Positions 30,935 to 39,603 of a stretch of 64,000 nucleotides of DNA are shown one piece after another. The position numbers were made by a program, and so were the translations under genes. The notes under the pieces are model-generated. The model ran no database searches and was not told where the DNA came from. It was given only the letters and a program-made list of their open reading frames with translations. Source of the DNA: an uncultured Lutibacter sp. (GTDB taxonomy: Bacteria > Bacteroidota > Bacteroidia > Flavobacteriales > Flavobacteriaceae); the NCBI RefSeq assembly GCF_947493565.1, contig NZ_CANLRG010000007.1:124001-188000 (forward strand). Direction: 5' to 3'. Positions within the stretch are counted from its first letter, which is position 1, and every line of letters begins with the position of its first letter.

Positions 30935-31594
30935 TTAAATATTTAAGTATTTTTGAAGATATTCCGATCGTTCTTTTAAATCTTCAATGTAAAAATCTTC
31001 TTTATGTTTGGAAAGAACCTTGTAGTTGTATCTTCTAAAAGATTGAATAATTTCATTCACATCTTGTGAGTTAAATTTCAAAGTAATTTTAACAATAGCA
31101 GCATTGGCTTCAGAAATAAAAAGACCTAAAACTTTGCCGTTATTTGATTCAACAATTTGACACACTTCACTAAAGGAATAATTGCGTTGTTCCTTTTCTA
31201 ATAATAAAATAGTGCCTTCATTTTTTAAAAAAGGAGTACTGTTGTATAGGTGTAAAACATCTATTAAATCATAATAGCCAACATATTCTTTTTTTTCATT
31301 TATTACTGGAATCAAATTAGTTTCATTGGCAGCAAATATTTTTATAAGTTCGAGTAAATTATGATTTATTTCGGCAAAAAACAGTTTAAATAGATATTGA
31401 AAATCCCCTATTTCTTTTTCGTCATTTATAATTCCTTGCATATCTGTTTCAGAGATCAAACCAATAAGTTGTTTGTTATCTACAATTGGAAAATGGCAAA
31501 TAGTAGTTTCATAAAATAGCGATTTTACATCTTTAACTTTTGTTTGAGGTGTAAAAGCTTTAAATTCTTTTAAAATGTAAGGGGTTGTTTCCAT
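30935..31594 (-). CDS. CBS-domain protein
   Basis: A 219-residue soluble protein. The first 120 residues form two CBS repeats (…FPIVDNKQLIGLIS and LIPVINEKKEYVGYYDL), a pair that usually binds adenosine nucleotides. The C-terminal 80 residues resemble an ACT-like fold (NGKVLGLFISEANAAIVKITLKF). It may sense energy state for its neighbour nadK, but that is inferred from gene order only. It has its own -7 element back-to-back with that of pdxJ. Confidence 0.85.
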   Translation of the reverse strand: METTPYILKEFKAFTPQTKVKDVKSLFYETTICHFPIVDNKQLIGLISETDMQGIINDEKEIGDFQYLFKLFFAEINHNLLELIKIFAANETNLIPVINEKKEYVGYYDLIDVLHLYNSTPFLKNEGTILLLEKEQRNYSFSEVCQIVESNNGKVLGLFISEANAAIVKITLKFNSQDVNEIIQSFRRYNYKVLSKHKEDFYIEDLKERSEYLQKYLNI

Positions 31595-31622
31595 TACTTT
31601 AACTTTTATAATACAAATTAAT

Positions 31623-31630
31623 CAAAAATA
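31623..31630 (-). promoter_or_regulatory. -7 element of the CBS-nadK operon
   Basis: CAAAAATA, i.e. TATTTTTG on the minus strand, perfect TAnnTTTG, 29 bases before the ATG. Confidence 0.5.
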
Positions 31631-31655
31631 AAACCAAAATCATATTCTTAGTTCG

Positions 31656-31663
31656 TAAATTTG
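31656..31663 (+). promoter_or_regulatory. -7 element of pdxJ
   Basis: TAAATTTG, 32 bases before the ATG of pdxJ, divergent from the CBS-gene element only 26 bases away. Confidence 0.6.
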
Positions 31664-31694
31664 CAAACTCAATTAAAATTTAAAGGTTTTTAGT

Positions 31695-32411
31695 ATGACA
31701 AAGTTAAGCGTTAACGTTAATAAAATAGCAACATTACGAAATTCAAGAGGAGGAGATTATCCTAATGTAGTTAAGGTTTCTTCTGATATTGAGAGTTTTG
31801 GAGCCGAAGGAATTACTATTCATCCTAGACCAGATGAACGTCATATTCGTTATCAAGATGCCTACGATTTAAAAAAAATTGTAACAACTGAATTTAATAT
31901 TGAAGGAAATCCAATTCCAAAGTTTATGGACATGGTATTGGCTATAAAACCAACCCAAGTAACGTTGGTGCCAGATGCAATAGATGCAGTTACTTCAAAT
32001 GCTGGCTGGGACACTATTAAACATCAATCATTTTTAAAAGAAGTTATTTCAGAGTTTAAATCAAAAGGCATTAGAACTTCTATTTTTATAGATACCAATG
32101 CAAAATTAATTGAAGCTGCTGCAACAACTGGAGCTGATAGAATTGAGTTGTATACTGAAGATTTTGCTACAGAATACGCTAAAGGAAACACTCAAATAAT
32201 TAAACCATACACCGAAAGTGCTATTTTAGCTCATAAATTGGGATTAGGTGTAAATGCAGGGCACGATTTAAGTTTGGATAATATTCAATTTTTTGCTCAA
32301 AACATTCCAAATTTATTAGAAGTTTCAATTGGACACGCATTAATAGCTGAATCGTTATATCTTGGTTTGGAAAATGTAATTAATATGTACAAACATAAGT
32401 TAAAAGGATAA
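31695..32411 (+). CDS. pdxJ: Pyridoxine 5'-phosphate synthase
   Basis: A 238-residue TIM-barrel enzyme that joins 1-deoxyxylulose 5-phosphate and 3-amino-1-hydroxyacetone phosphate in de novo vitamin B6 synthesis. Family motifs are visible: SVNVNKIATLRNSRGG at the N-terminus, ITIHPRPDERHI, QVTLVPD, GVNAGHDLSLDN and EVSIGHAL. Length is standard. The next gene begins eight bases after the stop. Confidence 0.97.
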   Translation: MTKLSVNVNKIATLRNSRGGDYPNVVKVSSDIESFGAEGITIHPRPDERHIRYQDAYDLKKIVTTEFNIEGNPIPKFMDMVLAIKPTQVTLVPDAIDAVTSNAGWDTIKHQSFLKEVISEFKSKGIRTSIFIDTNAKLIEAAATTGADRIELYTEDFATEYAKGNTQIIKPYTESAILAHKLGLGVNAGHDLSLDNIQFFAQNIPNLLEVSIGHALIAESLYLGLENVINMYKHKLKG

Positions 32412-32418
32412 TTTTAAC

Positions 32419-33183
32419 ATGAAAATTTTACATGCTACAGTTTTAGGAAAAGGAGAACCATTGCTTATATTACATGGGTATTTTGGTATGAGCGATAACT
32501 GGAAAACTTTAGGTACAAAATTTTCTAACAATTTTGAAGTTCATTTAATTGATCAACGAAATCATGGTAGAAGTTTTCATTCTAGTGATTTTGATTATGA
32601 ATTATTAGTTGAAGATTTATACCATTATATAGCGTATAACAAATTAGAAAAGGTTCATTTGTTAGGGCATTCTATGGGAGGTAAAGTAGCAATGCTTTTT
32701 GCTGTAACATACCCTGAATATGTACATAAATTGATTGTTGCAGACATTGCACCAAAGTATTATGAGCCCCATCATCAGCATATTTTAGCTGCGTTAAATG
32801 CTGTTAATTTTTCAATACATACTTCAAGAAAACAAGTTGAAGACGTTTTAAAAATTTATGTTCAAGAACAAGGGGTGCTACAATTTTTATTAAAAAATGT
32901 TTATTGGAAATCTAAAGGACAGTTAGCCTACAGATTTAATTTACAAAGTTTAACAGAAAACAATAGTGAGGTAGGTGAGGCACTACCTTCTTTTACACAT
33001 TTTGAAGGTAAAACTTTATTTTTAAAAGGAGAAAACTCTAAATATATTACTAAAAACGATATTTCTTTAATAACGGCTCATTTTGAAAATGCTAAAATTG
33101 TAACTGTCAAAAAAGCAGGGCATTGGCTTCATGCTGAAAATCCAACACAATTTTATAATGAGGTTGTCAGTTTTTTAAGTTAA
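32419..33183 (+). CDS. Alpha/beta-fold hydrolase (YbfF-like)
   Basis: A 254-residue soluble hydrolase. It has the oxyanion segment LILHGYFGMSDNW, the nucleophile elbow GHSMGG and a late GHWLHAE that supplies the catalytic His. DQRNHGRSFH is typical of the YbfF esterase group. The natural substrate is unknown. Only eight bases separate it from pdxJ, so they share a message. Confidence 0.9.
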   Translation: MKILHATVLGKGEPLLILHGYFGMSDNWKTLGTKFSNNFEVHLIDQRNHGRSFHSSDFDYELLVEDLYHYIAYNKLEKVHLLGHSMGGKVAMLFAVTYPEYVHKLIVADIAPKYYEPHHQHILAALNAVNFSIHTSRKQVEDVLKIYVQEQGVLQFLLKNVYWKSKGQLAYRFNLQSLTENNSEVGEALPSFTHFEGKTLFLKGENSKYITKNDISLITAHFENAKIVTVKKAGHWLHAENPTQFYNEVVSFLS

Positions 33184-33238
33184 TTGGTAAGTTGGCATAA
33201 TTATAGTTAAATTTATATCTCATTATAAATTATAAACT

Positions 33239-33592
33239 ATGAAATTAATATTAAAAATATTGTTAACAGCACTTGCAGTAGTTGTACTTGCAAAAATTTT
33301 ACCAGGGGTTCAAATAACCAATTTCACCAATGCAATTATTGTTGCTGTAGTTTTAGGAATTTTAAGAGTCACGGTAAAACCCTTATTAATATTTTTCACA
33401 TTACCAGCCACCATAGTTACTTTAGGATTGTTTTTATTGGTGATAAATGCAGTAATTATATTATTAGCCGATAAAATTGTGGATGGTTTTGCTGTTTCAG
33501 GTTTTTGGGTGGCACTGTTATTTAGTTTGTTACTGTCGATATTTCAATCTATTTTGTATTCATTAATAAAAGAAAACAAAGAAAATAGTTGA
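33239..33592 (+). CDS. Holin-superfamily IV (4-TM) membrane protein
   Basis: A 117-residue integral membrane protein with four hydrophobic helices in nearly its whole length and the central LRVTVKPLLIFFTLPATIVTLG motif region of the family often called 'phage holin family'. No phage genes are nearby and it is widely found as a single chromosomal gene, so a lytic role is unlikely. Function unknown. Confidence 0.85.
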   Translation: MKLILKILLTALAVVVLAKILPGVQITNFTNAIIVAVVLGILRVTVKPLLIFFTLPATIVTLGLFLLVINAVIILLADKIVDGFAVSGFWVALLFSLLLSIFQSILYSLIKENKENS

Positions 33593-33611
33593 ATTTGAAC
33601 TAATTAAATAT

Positions 33612-33641
33612 TTGAAAAGTGCATAAATAGTAGTACTTTTG
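33612..33641 (+). promoter_or_regulatory. Promoter of tig
   Basis: TTG (33612-33614), 19-base spacer and perfect TACTTTTG (33634-33641), 38 bases before the tig ATG. Same spacing as the tRNA-Gln promoter. Confidence 0.75.
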
Positions 33642-33679
33642 CACCCAATTTTTAATGATTTTAAGTAAAATAGCATAAA

Positions 33680-35002
33680 ATGAATATTACAAAAGAGAGT
33701 ATTGATGCGTTAAATGCAGTGGTAAAGGTTGAAGTTTCAGCAGCAGATTACCAAGATAAAGTAGCACAAATTTTGCAAGATTACCGTAAAAAAGCTGATA
33801 TCCCAGGTTTTAGAAAAGGTCATGTACCAATGGGAATGATAAAAAAACAGTATGGGAAATCTATAATGATTGATGAGGTTAATAAACTAATACAAGAATC
33901 ATTAAATAAATTTTTAACTGAAGAAAAATTGGACATTTTAGGAAATCCATTGCCAAAAATTCAAGATGATTTTTCTTGGGATGCTGATGATTATTCTTTT
34001 GAATTTGAGTTAGGTTTAGCTCCAGAATTTGAGGTAAATTTAGATGCAAAAAAGAAAATTACTCAATACAATATTGTAGCTGATAAAGATTTATTAGATA
34101 AAGAAGTTGAAAATATTCAAAAACGTTTTGGTAAACTAGTTTCAAAAGAAGCAGTAGAAGAAGGTGATAATATTACTGGAACCTTTGTTAATGAAGAAAA
34201 AGAGATTAACAAGAAATCTACCATTGAATTAGCTTCTATAAAAGGAAAAGTAAATCAAAAGAAATTTATAGGTGCTAAAGTAGGAGATGTAATTGAGTTG
34301 AAAACTAAAGGCTTATTTGATGACGATCATAAATTAATGGGAGCTTTAGGACTTACTCACGATGAAATTCATGAGTTAGAAATTCCTTTAACATTTACAG
34401 TTGAAGAAATAAATGTAACAGAACTTGCAGAAGTTAATCAAGAATTGTTTGATAAAGTTTTTGGACCAGACGTAGTAAAATCTGAAGAAGAGCTAAGAGA
34501 AAAAATTAAAGAAGACGCTGAAAAACAATTTCAAACACAAGCAGATCAACAATTGTTGAATGCAGTTACAGAATATTTAGTAGAAAACACAAACTTTGAT
34601 TTACCTGCTGAATTTTTGAAAAAATGGTTAGCTGTTGCTGGTGAAAAACCAATGACTCCTGAGCAAGCCGCAGAAGAATTTGAAAAATCTGAGAAAGGGT
34701 TGCGTTACCAATTAATTGAAGGTAAAGTTTTAAAAGATAACGAATTGCAAATTAATTTTGAAGAGTTAAAAGACTTTACAAAAGGTTTTGTGAAAGCTCA
34801 AATGGCGCAATACGGACAATTAAATCCTGAAGAAAAAGATTTAGATGATATTGTTCAAAGAGTTTTAAGTAACCAAGATGAAGCTAAACGTTTACAAGAA
34901 CAATTAGTAAGTCAAAAATTATTAAACTTCTATAAAGAAAACATTACTTTTAAAGTAAAAGAAGTTACCTATGAAGAATTTGTAAAAGAAGTTTACAAAT
35001 AG
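33680..35002 (+). CDS. tig: Trigger factor chaperone
   Basis: A 440-residue ribosome-bound chaperone that shields new proteins. The N-terminal ribosome-docking domain contains the signature GFRKGHVPMGMI (PGFRKGxxP). The middle region (about 155-245) corresponds to the FKBP-type domain but is degenerate, with little of the usual prolyl isomerase pocket, as is typical for Bacteroidota. A long helical C-terminal domain follows. It has its own promoter and a bidirectional terminator, so it is a single-gene unit. Confidence 0.95.
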   Translation: MNITKESIDALNAVVKVEVSAADYQDKVAQILQDYRKKADIPGFRKGHVPMGMIKKQYGKSIMIDEVNKLIQESLNKFLTEEKLDILGNPLPKIQDDFSWDADDYSFEFELGLAPEFEVNLDAKKKITQYNIVADKDLLDKEVENIQKRFGKLVSKEAVEEGDNITGTFVNEEKEINKKSTIELASIKGKVNQKKFIGAKVGDVIELKTKGLFDDDHKLMGALGLTHDEIHELEIPLTFTVEEINVTELAEVNQELFDKVFGPDVVKSEEELREKIKEDAEKQFQTQADQQLLNAVTEYLVENTNFDLPAEFLKKWLAVAGEKPMTPEQAAEEFEKSEKGLRYQLIEGKVLKDNELQINFEELKDFTKGFVKAQMAQYGQLNPEEKDLDDIVQRVLSNQDEAKRLQEQLVSQKLLNFYKENITFKVKEVTYEEFVKEVYK

Positions 35003-35024
35003 TAAATAGAGAACATAAGAAATT

Positions 35025-35060
35025 AAAAAAGCCTTAACTGAAAAAGTTAAGGCTTTTTTT
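35025..35060. terminator. Bidirectional terminator between tig and the convergent small gene
   Basis: Stem GCCTTAACT (35031-35039) with AGTTAAGGC (35045-35053), flanked by A6 and T7 runs, so it has a T run on both strands. Confidence 0.9.
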
Positions 35061-35074
35061 GTTAACAGATGTTT

Positions 35075-35407
35075 TTAAAAGTTTCTAACTATTTTTAAAG
35101 GCATCGAGTAAAATCTCATTTTTAATGTATTTATCGCCGATACTTTTTGATAATTTAATTTATTCATTACATACATAGAAACAAGTTCATTATTAGATTG
35201 TACATTTGTGATAATAATTTCACTGTTTTTGGTTAATACAAATTCAATTTTTGCATTAATTTCTTCTTCAACGTTGAAAGGTGCATTTTCTAATAATTTT
35301 ACTATTTGTTCTCTTAGTTGTTTTGTTTCAATTCTGTCAGTTGATGATGCAAAAAGAGTTGAACTTCCTAATGCAACAATTACAATAAATAAAGCTAATT
35401 TTTTCAT
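35075..35407 (-). CDS. Small secreted protein of unknown function
   Basis: A 110-residue protein with a signal peptide (ALFIVIVALGSSTLFA). The mature part is about 90 residues with one helix and several strands, no Cys, and a segment NAKIEFVLTKNSEIIITNVQSNNELV that recalls the small TonB-C-like folds of flavobacterial secreted proteins. I do not recognise a defined family. It has a perfect -7 element 25 bases before its ATG and shares a terminator with tig. Confidence 0.75.
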   Translation of the reverse strand: MKKLALFIVIVALGSSTLFASSTDRIETKQLREQIVKLLENAPFNVEEEINAKIEFVLTKNSEIIITNVQSNNELVSMYVMNKLNYQKVSAINTLKMRFYSMPLKIVRNF

Positions 35408-35431
35408 GATTTTTTGTTTTTAGTTATGCAG

Positions 35432-35439
35432 CAAATTTA
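35432..35439 (-). promoter_or_regulatory. -7 element of the small secreted gene
   Basis: CAAATTTA, i.e. TAAATTTG on the minus strand. The 240 bases upstream to the next gene are AT-rich and show nothing else. Confidence 0.55.
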
Positions 35440-35677
35440 TAAGATGTAATAAAAAACTAATAACTTAGAAAGTTATTATAAGGTATCATTTCTATTAATT
35501 TTAGCTTTTTATTTTAGCTTTTAACATTATAAAAACATTGAGAAATATTATTAAAACTAGTCGTATTTATATAATGAATTAAAGAAAATGCATCCTATCA
35601 ATAGCAATTTGTGAATAGCATTTTATTTTTAATAAAAAAATGAAAATAAAGATTAAATTGGAATGTTAACAGATGGT

Positions 35678-37513
35678 TTATAAATCGTTTTTTGAGAATT
35701 CTAGTTTGGGTAAAACCGCCATTTTTTTCTTTTGGATTAGTTGCATTTTACATAAAATTTTATCTAGCATTTTTACAGCTTTTTCTATATACAATCCTTT
35801 ATTTAGCATTACACATTCTACACGTTGAGACATGGCTGCATCAGTGATTTCGGCTCTTGTAGGAATTCCTTTTTTAGCCAAGTTTTCTAAAACTTGGGTT
35901 GCCCAGATATCAGGTAAATGCGCGGCTTCACAAATGCGTAAAATTTCTTCTTGAATAACCGCAAAATTTTTCCATCCAGTTTCAATGGCTAAATCTCCAC
36001 GAGCAATCATAACACCTATTGGATAATTCTCCATGGCTTTTAATAAGATGCTTGGTAAGTTTTTAAAAGCCTTTTTGGTTTCAATTTTTACAATAATACC
36101 TAATGAAGCTTCTAATTTTTTAAATTCATGAAGTAAATCTTCAATATCACTTTTAGAATTTACAAAAGAAAAATTAACGGCGTCTGCATTTTTTGCTATA
36201 AACTTTAAATCTTCTTTGTCTTTTTCTGTAAGCCCACTAATTTTTAAATTACTGTTAGGTAAGTTTATTCCTTTATCTGCTTTTAGCTTACCACCTGTTT
36301 TTTTTGCATTGGTAATTTCAATCAATAAAAAATTAGCAGTTACTTCTTTTATAATACCTTCAATTTTTCCATCATCAAAATAAATTAATTCTCCTTTTTT
36401 AACATTGGAAAATATTTGAGGTAGTGTACAAGAAATATGAGCATATTCTATTAAATTACCTTTTTCGTCATACTTTGTGGGTTCACCTAAAATGGGTTTT
36501 TTATTTAACTTCAAGTAATCTCCTTCAAATAAGAAAATTACTTCTTCTAAAGGTAAAATCTCATGAACGGTATGTATTTCTGAAGTTGATTTTTTTTCTA
36601 AAAAAACAGTGAGTTGTGTTCCTGTAGTAACAAAAGCAGAATCTGTGCATGATGCAAGCCTTCCTAAACCATGTTTACTCTCAATAGTAATTTTACATTT
36701 TTTATCTCTTGAATCTTTAAATGTTATATAAGAGCCTTTCCTTGTTTTTTTTAACCACTTTTTATTTACTGGAATAATTGCATCTACTTCCATATTTTCT
36801 GGAGGTAACATGCCAAATGGAGCCAACCACACTTTTGCTGGAACAATTACTTGCCCCAAAGAATTTCGTTTGGGTTTTATGTGAATGACCTTATGACCAG
36901 GTTTCATTTTACTAGTTCTTAATTTTGGGCCTCCTAAATCCATCATAATTTTACAATTTGGATTGGCTTCTTTGGTGTTTTTTATAATTTGATTCCAAAT
37001 GATTTCGTTATCATGAACGCAATTTAATCGTGCGCAATCCATTCCAAGTTCGGTAAGGCTTTTTGCAAAATTTTTATCTTCAGCTGCAATAGTGGGTTGT
37101 GTAACCATAATGCGCGTTCTTCGGTTTCTGTTAATTTCACCAAAAAGGGCATTGGCATGTTTTTTTAATAGCTGCTTACTTTCGCTTTTAGAAATATAAG
37201 AATGTTGAAAATTAGTATCTGGTGTTTTTAATAAATGGTTGATAATTGTTTTGTATATAAGTATATTGTGCAGAACACTACTTTCTGAGCTAGAAGTATT
37301 AGGTAAACCTAATTTGTTTAATTTGTCTTGAAAAACATCATTATCAAAACTTCTAAGTGCTAAATAATGAATTAAGTTTTTTGCACTTTCAGTATAATTT
37401 GGATGTACACTTGCAATTTGAGTTTTGTAGGTGTTTTCATATTCCAAAATTTTCTCTAAAATCAAGTCAATTTGGAGTTGTATTTCTTTAAGTTTTTCGG
37501 TTTCAAAAAGCAT
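35678..37513 (-). CDS. Divergent pyruvate kinase-like protein
   Basis: A 611-residue protein of the pyruvate kinase superfamily with an unusual layout. About 125 helical N-terminal residues precede the barrel, a long B-domain-like insertion spans about 200-400, and the usual C-terminal allosteric domain is missing. Most catalytic residues are kept: RLNCVHD (R and N of the phosphoenolpyruvate/K+ region), D192, the Lys and Glu of IVKIETKK, the Asp of ARGDL and the Thr of TQVL. The segment MMDLGGPKLR has Leu193 and Lys197 where K+-dependent enzymes have Thr and Glu. It may therefore be active without K+ and without effector control, or act on a related phospho-substrate. It is a single gene, 76 bases after the helicase gene. 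Confidence 0.8.
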   Translation of the reverse strand: MLFETEKLKEIQLQIDLILEKILEYENTYKTQIASVHPNYTESAKNLIHYLALRSFDNDVFQDKLNKLGLPNTSSSESSVLHNILIYKTIINHLLKTPDTNFQHSYISKSESKQLLKKHANALFGEINRNRRTRIMVTQPTIAAEDKNFAKSLTELGMDCARLNCVHDNEIIWNQIIKNTKEANPNCKIMMDLGGPKLRTSKMKPGHKVIHIKPKRNSLGQVIVPAKVWLAPFGMLPPENMEVDAIIPVNKKWLKKTRKGSYITFKDSRDKKCKITIESKHGLGRLASCTDSAFVTTGTQLTVFLEKKSTSEIHTVHEILPLEEVIFLFEGDYLKLNKKPILGEPTKYDEKGNLIEYAHISCTLPQIFSNVKKGELIYFDDGKIEGIIKEVTANFLLIEITNAKKTGGKLKADKGINLPNSNLKISGLTEKDKEDLKFIAKNADAVNFSFVNSKSDIEDLLHEFKKLEASLGIIVKIETKKAFKNLPSILLKAMENYPIGVMIARGDLAIETGWKNFAVIQEEILRICEAAHLPDIWATQVLENLAKKGIPTRAEITDAAMSQRVECVMLNKGLYIEKAVKMLDKILCKMQLIQKKKMAVLPKLEFSKNDL

Positions 37514-37589
37514 AGCTAAAAATTAGGCTTAAATTTACAATTATTAAGCATAATTATTGCTAGTTGATATAGTAAAAATGTGTTAATTA

Positions 37590-38921
37590 TTACTTTCTTT
37601 TTTGACCTCTTGTTTTAGGTTTTTTATATTTTTTTGCAATTTCTCTACGGTAAGACCCTCCTAAATTAACTTTTTTGTTTTTTTCTTTCTTTTCATGAAA
37701 AGCTGGACCGCTAGGCTCAGTAATAGTGGTGTTTTTCCCAATAATTTCGGGTGTTATTTTAGGCATTTCTTCATCAATTAATTTAGAAGAAATTTCAATG
37801 TTATTAGGCAAGTCAGAAACATTAATTTCTTTATTCATTAATATTTCGATTTCAGCTAAATATTCAGCTTCTTCTTCAGTAAAAAAAGAAATAGCATTTC
37901 CTTCTTGTTCCGCACGACCAGTTCTACCAATTCTGTGAATATAATTTTCGGGCTCTTGAGGAATGTCAAAATTAATTACATGGCTTACATTTGTTAAATC
38001 TAAGCCACGAGCAATTATATCTGTGGCTATTAGCACATTGAAAAAGCCCATTTCAAAATTTTTAACAGATCTAAGTCGGTAATTTTGTGTTTTATTAGAA
38101 TGAATGACATCTGCAATTCTAGGTGTAGCATTTTCTAACTCTTCAAATAAGATATTGGCTTGTTTTTTATTTTTTACAAATACCAATACTTTTTTAAAAG
38201 TATCTTTATCTTGAAGTAAATGAATTAAAAAATTTACTTTAGTATAAAAGTTTGGAACGGGATAGGCTAATTGATAAATAGTATCTAATGGGCTTCCACT
38301 TGCTGCGATTTCAATTTTAGTAGGCGATTTAAAAAAGTCATGAAGCAATTCATTTACTTCTTTAGTTAAAGTTGCAGAGAATAAAATATTTTGACGTTTT
38401 TTAGGTAATAAATCTAACAATGTAATTAATTGGGCTCTAAAACCTAAATTCATCATTTCATCAACTTCATCAATCACTAATTTTTGAATTTGCTTCAATT
38501 TTAAAATACCATCCAAAGCTAAATCTAATAAACGACCAGGTGTAGCAACAATAATATCTTGACCTTGATATACTAATTGTTTTTGTTTATTTAAGTTTGT
38601 ACCTCCATAAACGCCTGCAAACCTCACATTTATATAAGGTGTTAAACTTTCAATATCTTTTACTACTTGAACAACCAATTCTCGAGTGGGTACTACAATT
38701 AAAACTCTAGGATGTTTTTGTTCAGAATATTTAAGTTGTCTTAAAATAGGAAGTAAGTATGCAAAGGTTTTTCCAGTACCTGTTTGAGCAATACCAACAA
38801 CATCTTTACTACTCATTATTACCGAAAATGCTTTTTTTTGAATTGGAGTAGGTGTTGTAAACCCCATTTCGTTTAAGGCATTTAATAAAAATTGATTTAA
38901 ATTTAAGTCAGTAAAGCTCAT
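37590..38921 (-). CDS. DEAD-box family RNA helicase (RhlE-like, DEVD variant)
   Basis: A 443-residue helicase with the Q motif TTPTPIQ, Walker A AQTGTGKT, PTRELV, TPGRLLD, SATL, ARGLD and HRIGRTGR. Motif II reads DEVD where the family has DEAD. The Lys/Arg-rich tail (KKYKKPKTRGQKRK) probably binds RNA. It should unwind short RNA duplexes in ribosome assembly or mRNA decay. A perfect -7 element lies 15 bases before the ATG. Confidence 0.93.
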   Translation of the reverse strand: MSFTDLNLNQFLLNALNEMGFTTPTPIQKKAFSVIMSSKDVVGIAQTGTGKTFAYLLPILRQLKYSEQKHPRVLIVVPTRELVVQVVKDIESLTPYINVRFAGVYGGTNLNKQKQLVYQGQDIIVATPGRLLDLALDGILKLKQIQKLVIDEVDEMMNLGFRAQLITLLDLLPKKRQNILFSATLTKEVNELLHDFFKSPTKIEIAASGSPLDTIYQLAYPVPNFYTKVNFLIHLLQDKDTFKKVLVFVKNKKQANILFEELENATPRIADVIHSNKTQNYRLRSVKNFEMGFFNVLIATDIIARGLDLTNVSHVINFDIPQEPENYIHRIGRTGRAEQEGNAISFFTEEEAEYLAEIEILMNKEINVSDLPNNIEISSKLIDEEMPKITPEIIGKNTTITEPSGPAFHEKKEKNKKVNLGGSYRREIAKKYKKPKTRGQKRK

Positions 38922-38935
38922 TGTTTTATTTTTTG

Positions 38936-38943
38936 CAAATATA
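38936..38943 (-). promoter_or_regulatory. -7 element of the helicase gene
   Basis: CAAATATA, i.e. TATATTTG on the minus strand; the transcript leader would be about ten bases. Confidence 0.55.
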
Positions 38944-38972
38944 AGTTTAATAAAACAGAATTTGGTTTTTAA

Positions 38973-39599
38973 TTAGTTTTCAAAAATAATCAATCGGTTG
39001 TTTATGGTTACTTTAGAAAAACCAATATGTTTTTGAATCCATTTAAACGTATTTTCTTGATAAAAAATCACGTGGGTATTGTCGTTTTTATAATACCAGT
39101 TTTTAAAGTTTATTGATTCGGAAAAAATATCGGTCATACAATACAATTTTCCTTTAGGTTTTAAAAGAGCTTTTAAAAGCTTGAATTCTTTTAAAGGATG
39201 ATGAAAATGTTCAATAACTTCACAGCAAACAATAAAATTATAGGTGTTTTTTAGTGCATTTAAATTGTTGTCAAAAAAAGGGTCATAAGTTGTAATATTA
39301 AATTTTTTTTCTTGCAACAATTTAGTAATTACAGGTCCAGTTCCACAACCAAAATCTAATCCATTAGCTTTGTTATTAAAATTAGAAGTGACCCCTTCAA
39401 TAATTGGTTGAACAAATTTTTGATACCCTATATCATTCACATCATTATTATGTTCTTGATATCTAATTTTTTCATTTTCTAATGAAATGTAAAATAGGGG
39501 ATGCATACAAATTGAACCGCAAACACTACATTTATAGTATTCTTTATTGGCTGATTTACTATAAAGTATAGAGTTGTTATTGCAAAGTGTACATTCCAT
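38973..39599 (-). CDS. Class I SAM-dependent methyltransferase with N-terminal zinc-ribbon
   Basis: A 208-residue enzyme. The first 35 residues hold four Cys as C-x2-C...C-x2-C (CTLC, CSVC), a likely zinc ribbon. The SAM-binding motif is LDFGCGTGPV, followed by CCEVIEHFHHP, the acidic and His loop of the Methyltransf_23 group. Substrate unknown. It lies four bases after the M1 peptidase stop, so both share a message. Confidence 0.88.
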   Translation of the reverse strand: MECTLCNNNSILYSKSANKEYYKCSVCGSICMHPLFYISLENEKIRYQEHNNDVNDIGYQKFVQPIIEGVTSNFNNKANGLDFGCGTGPVITKLLQEKKFNITTYDPFFDNNLNALKNTYNFIVCCEVIEHFHHPLKEFKLLKALLKPKGKLYCMTDIFSESINFKNWYYKNDNTHVIFYQENTFKWIQKHIGFSKVTINNRLIIFEN

Positions 39600-39603
39600 T
39601 TAA

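Noticed and set aside
33239-33592. Holin-like gene as a sign of a prophage or lysis system
   Set aside because: No phage structural, lysis or integration gene is nearby, and the family is common as a single chromosomal gene.
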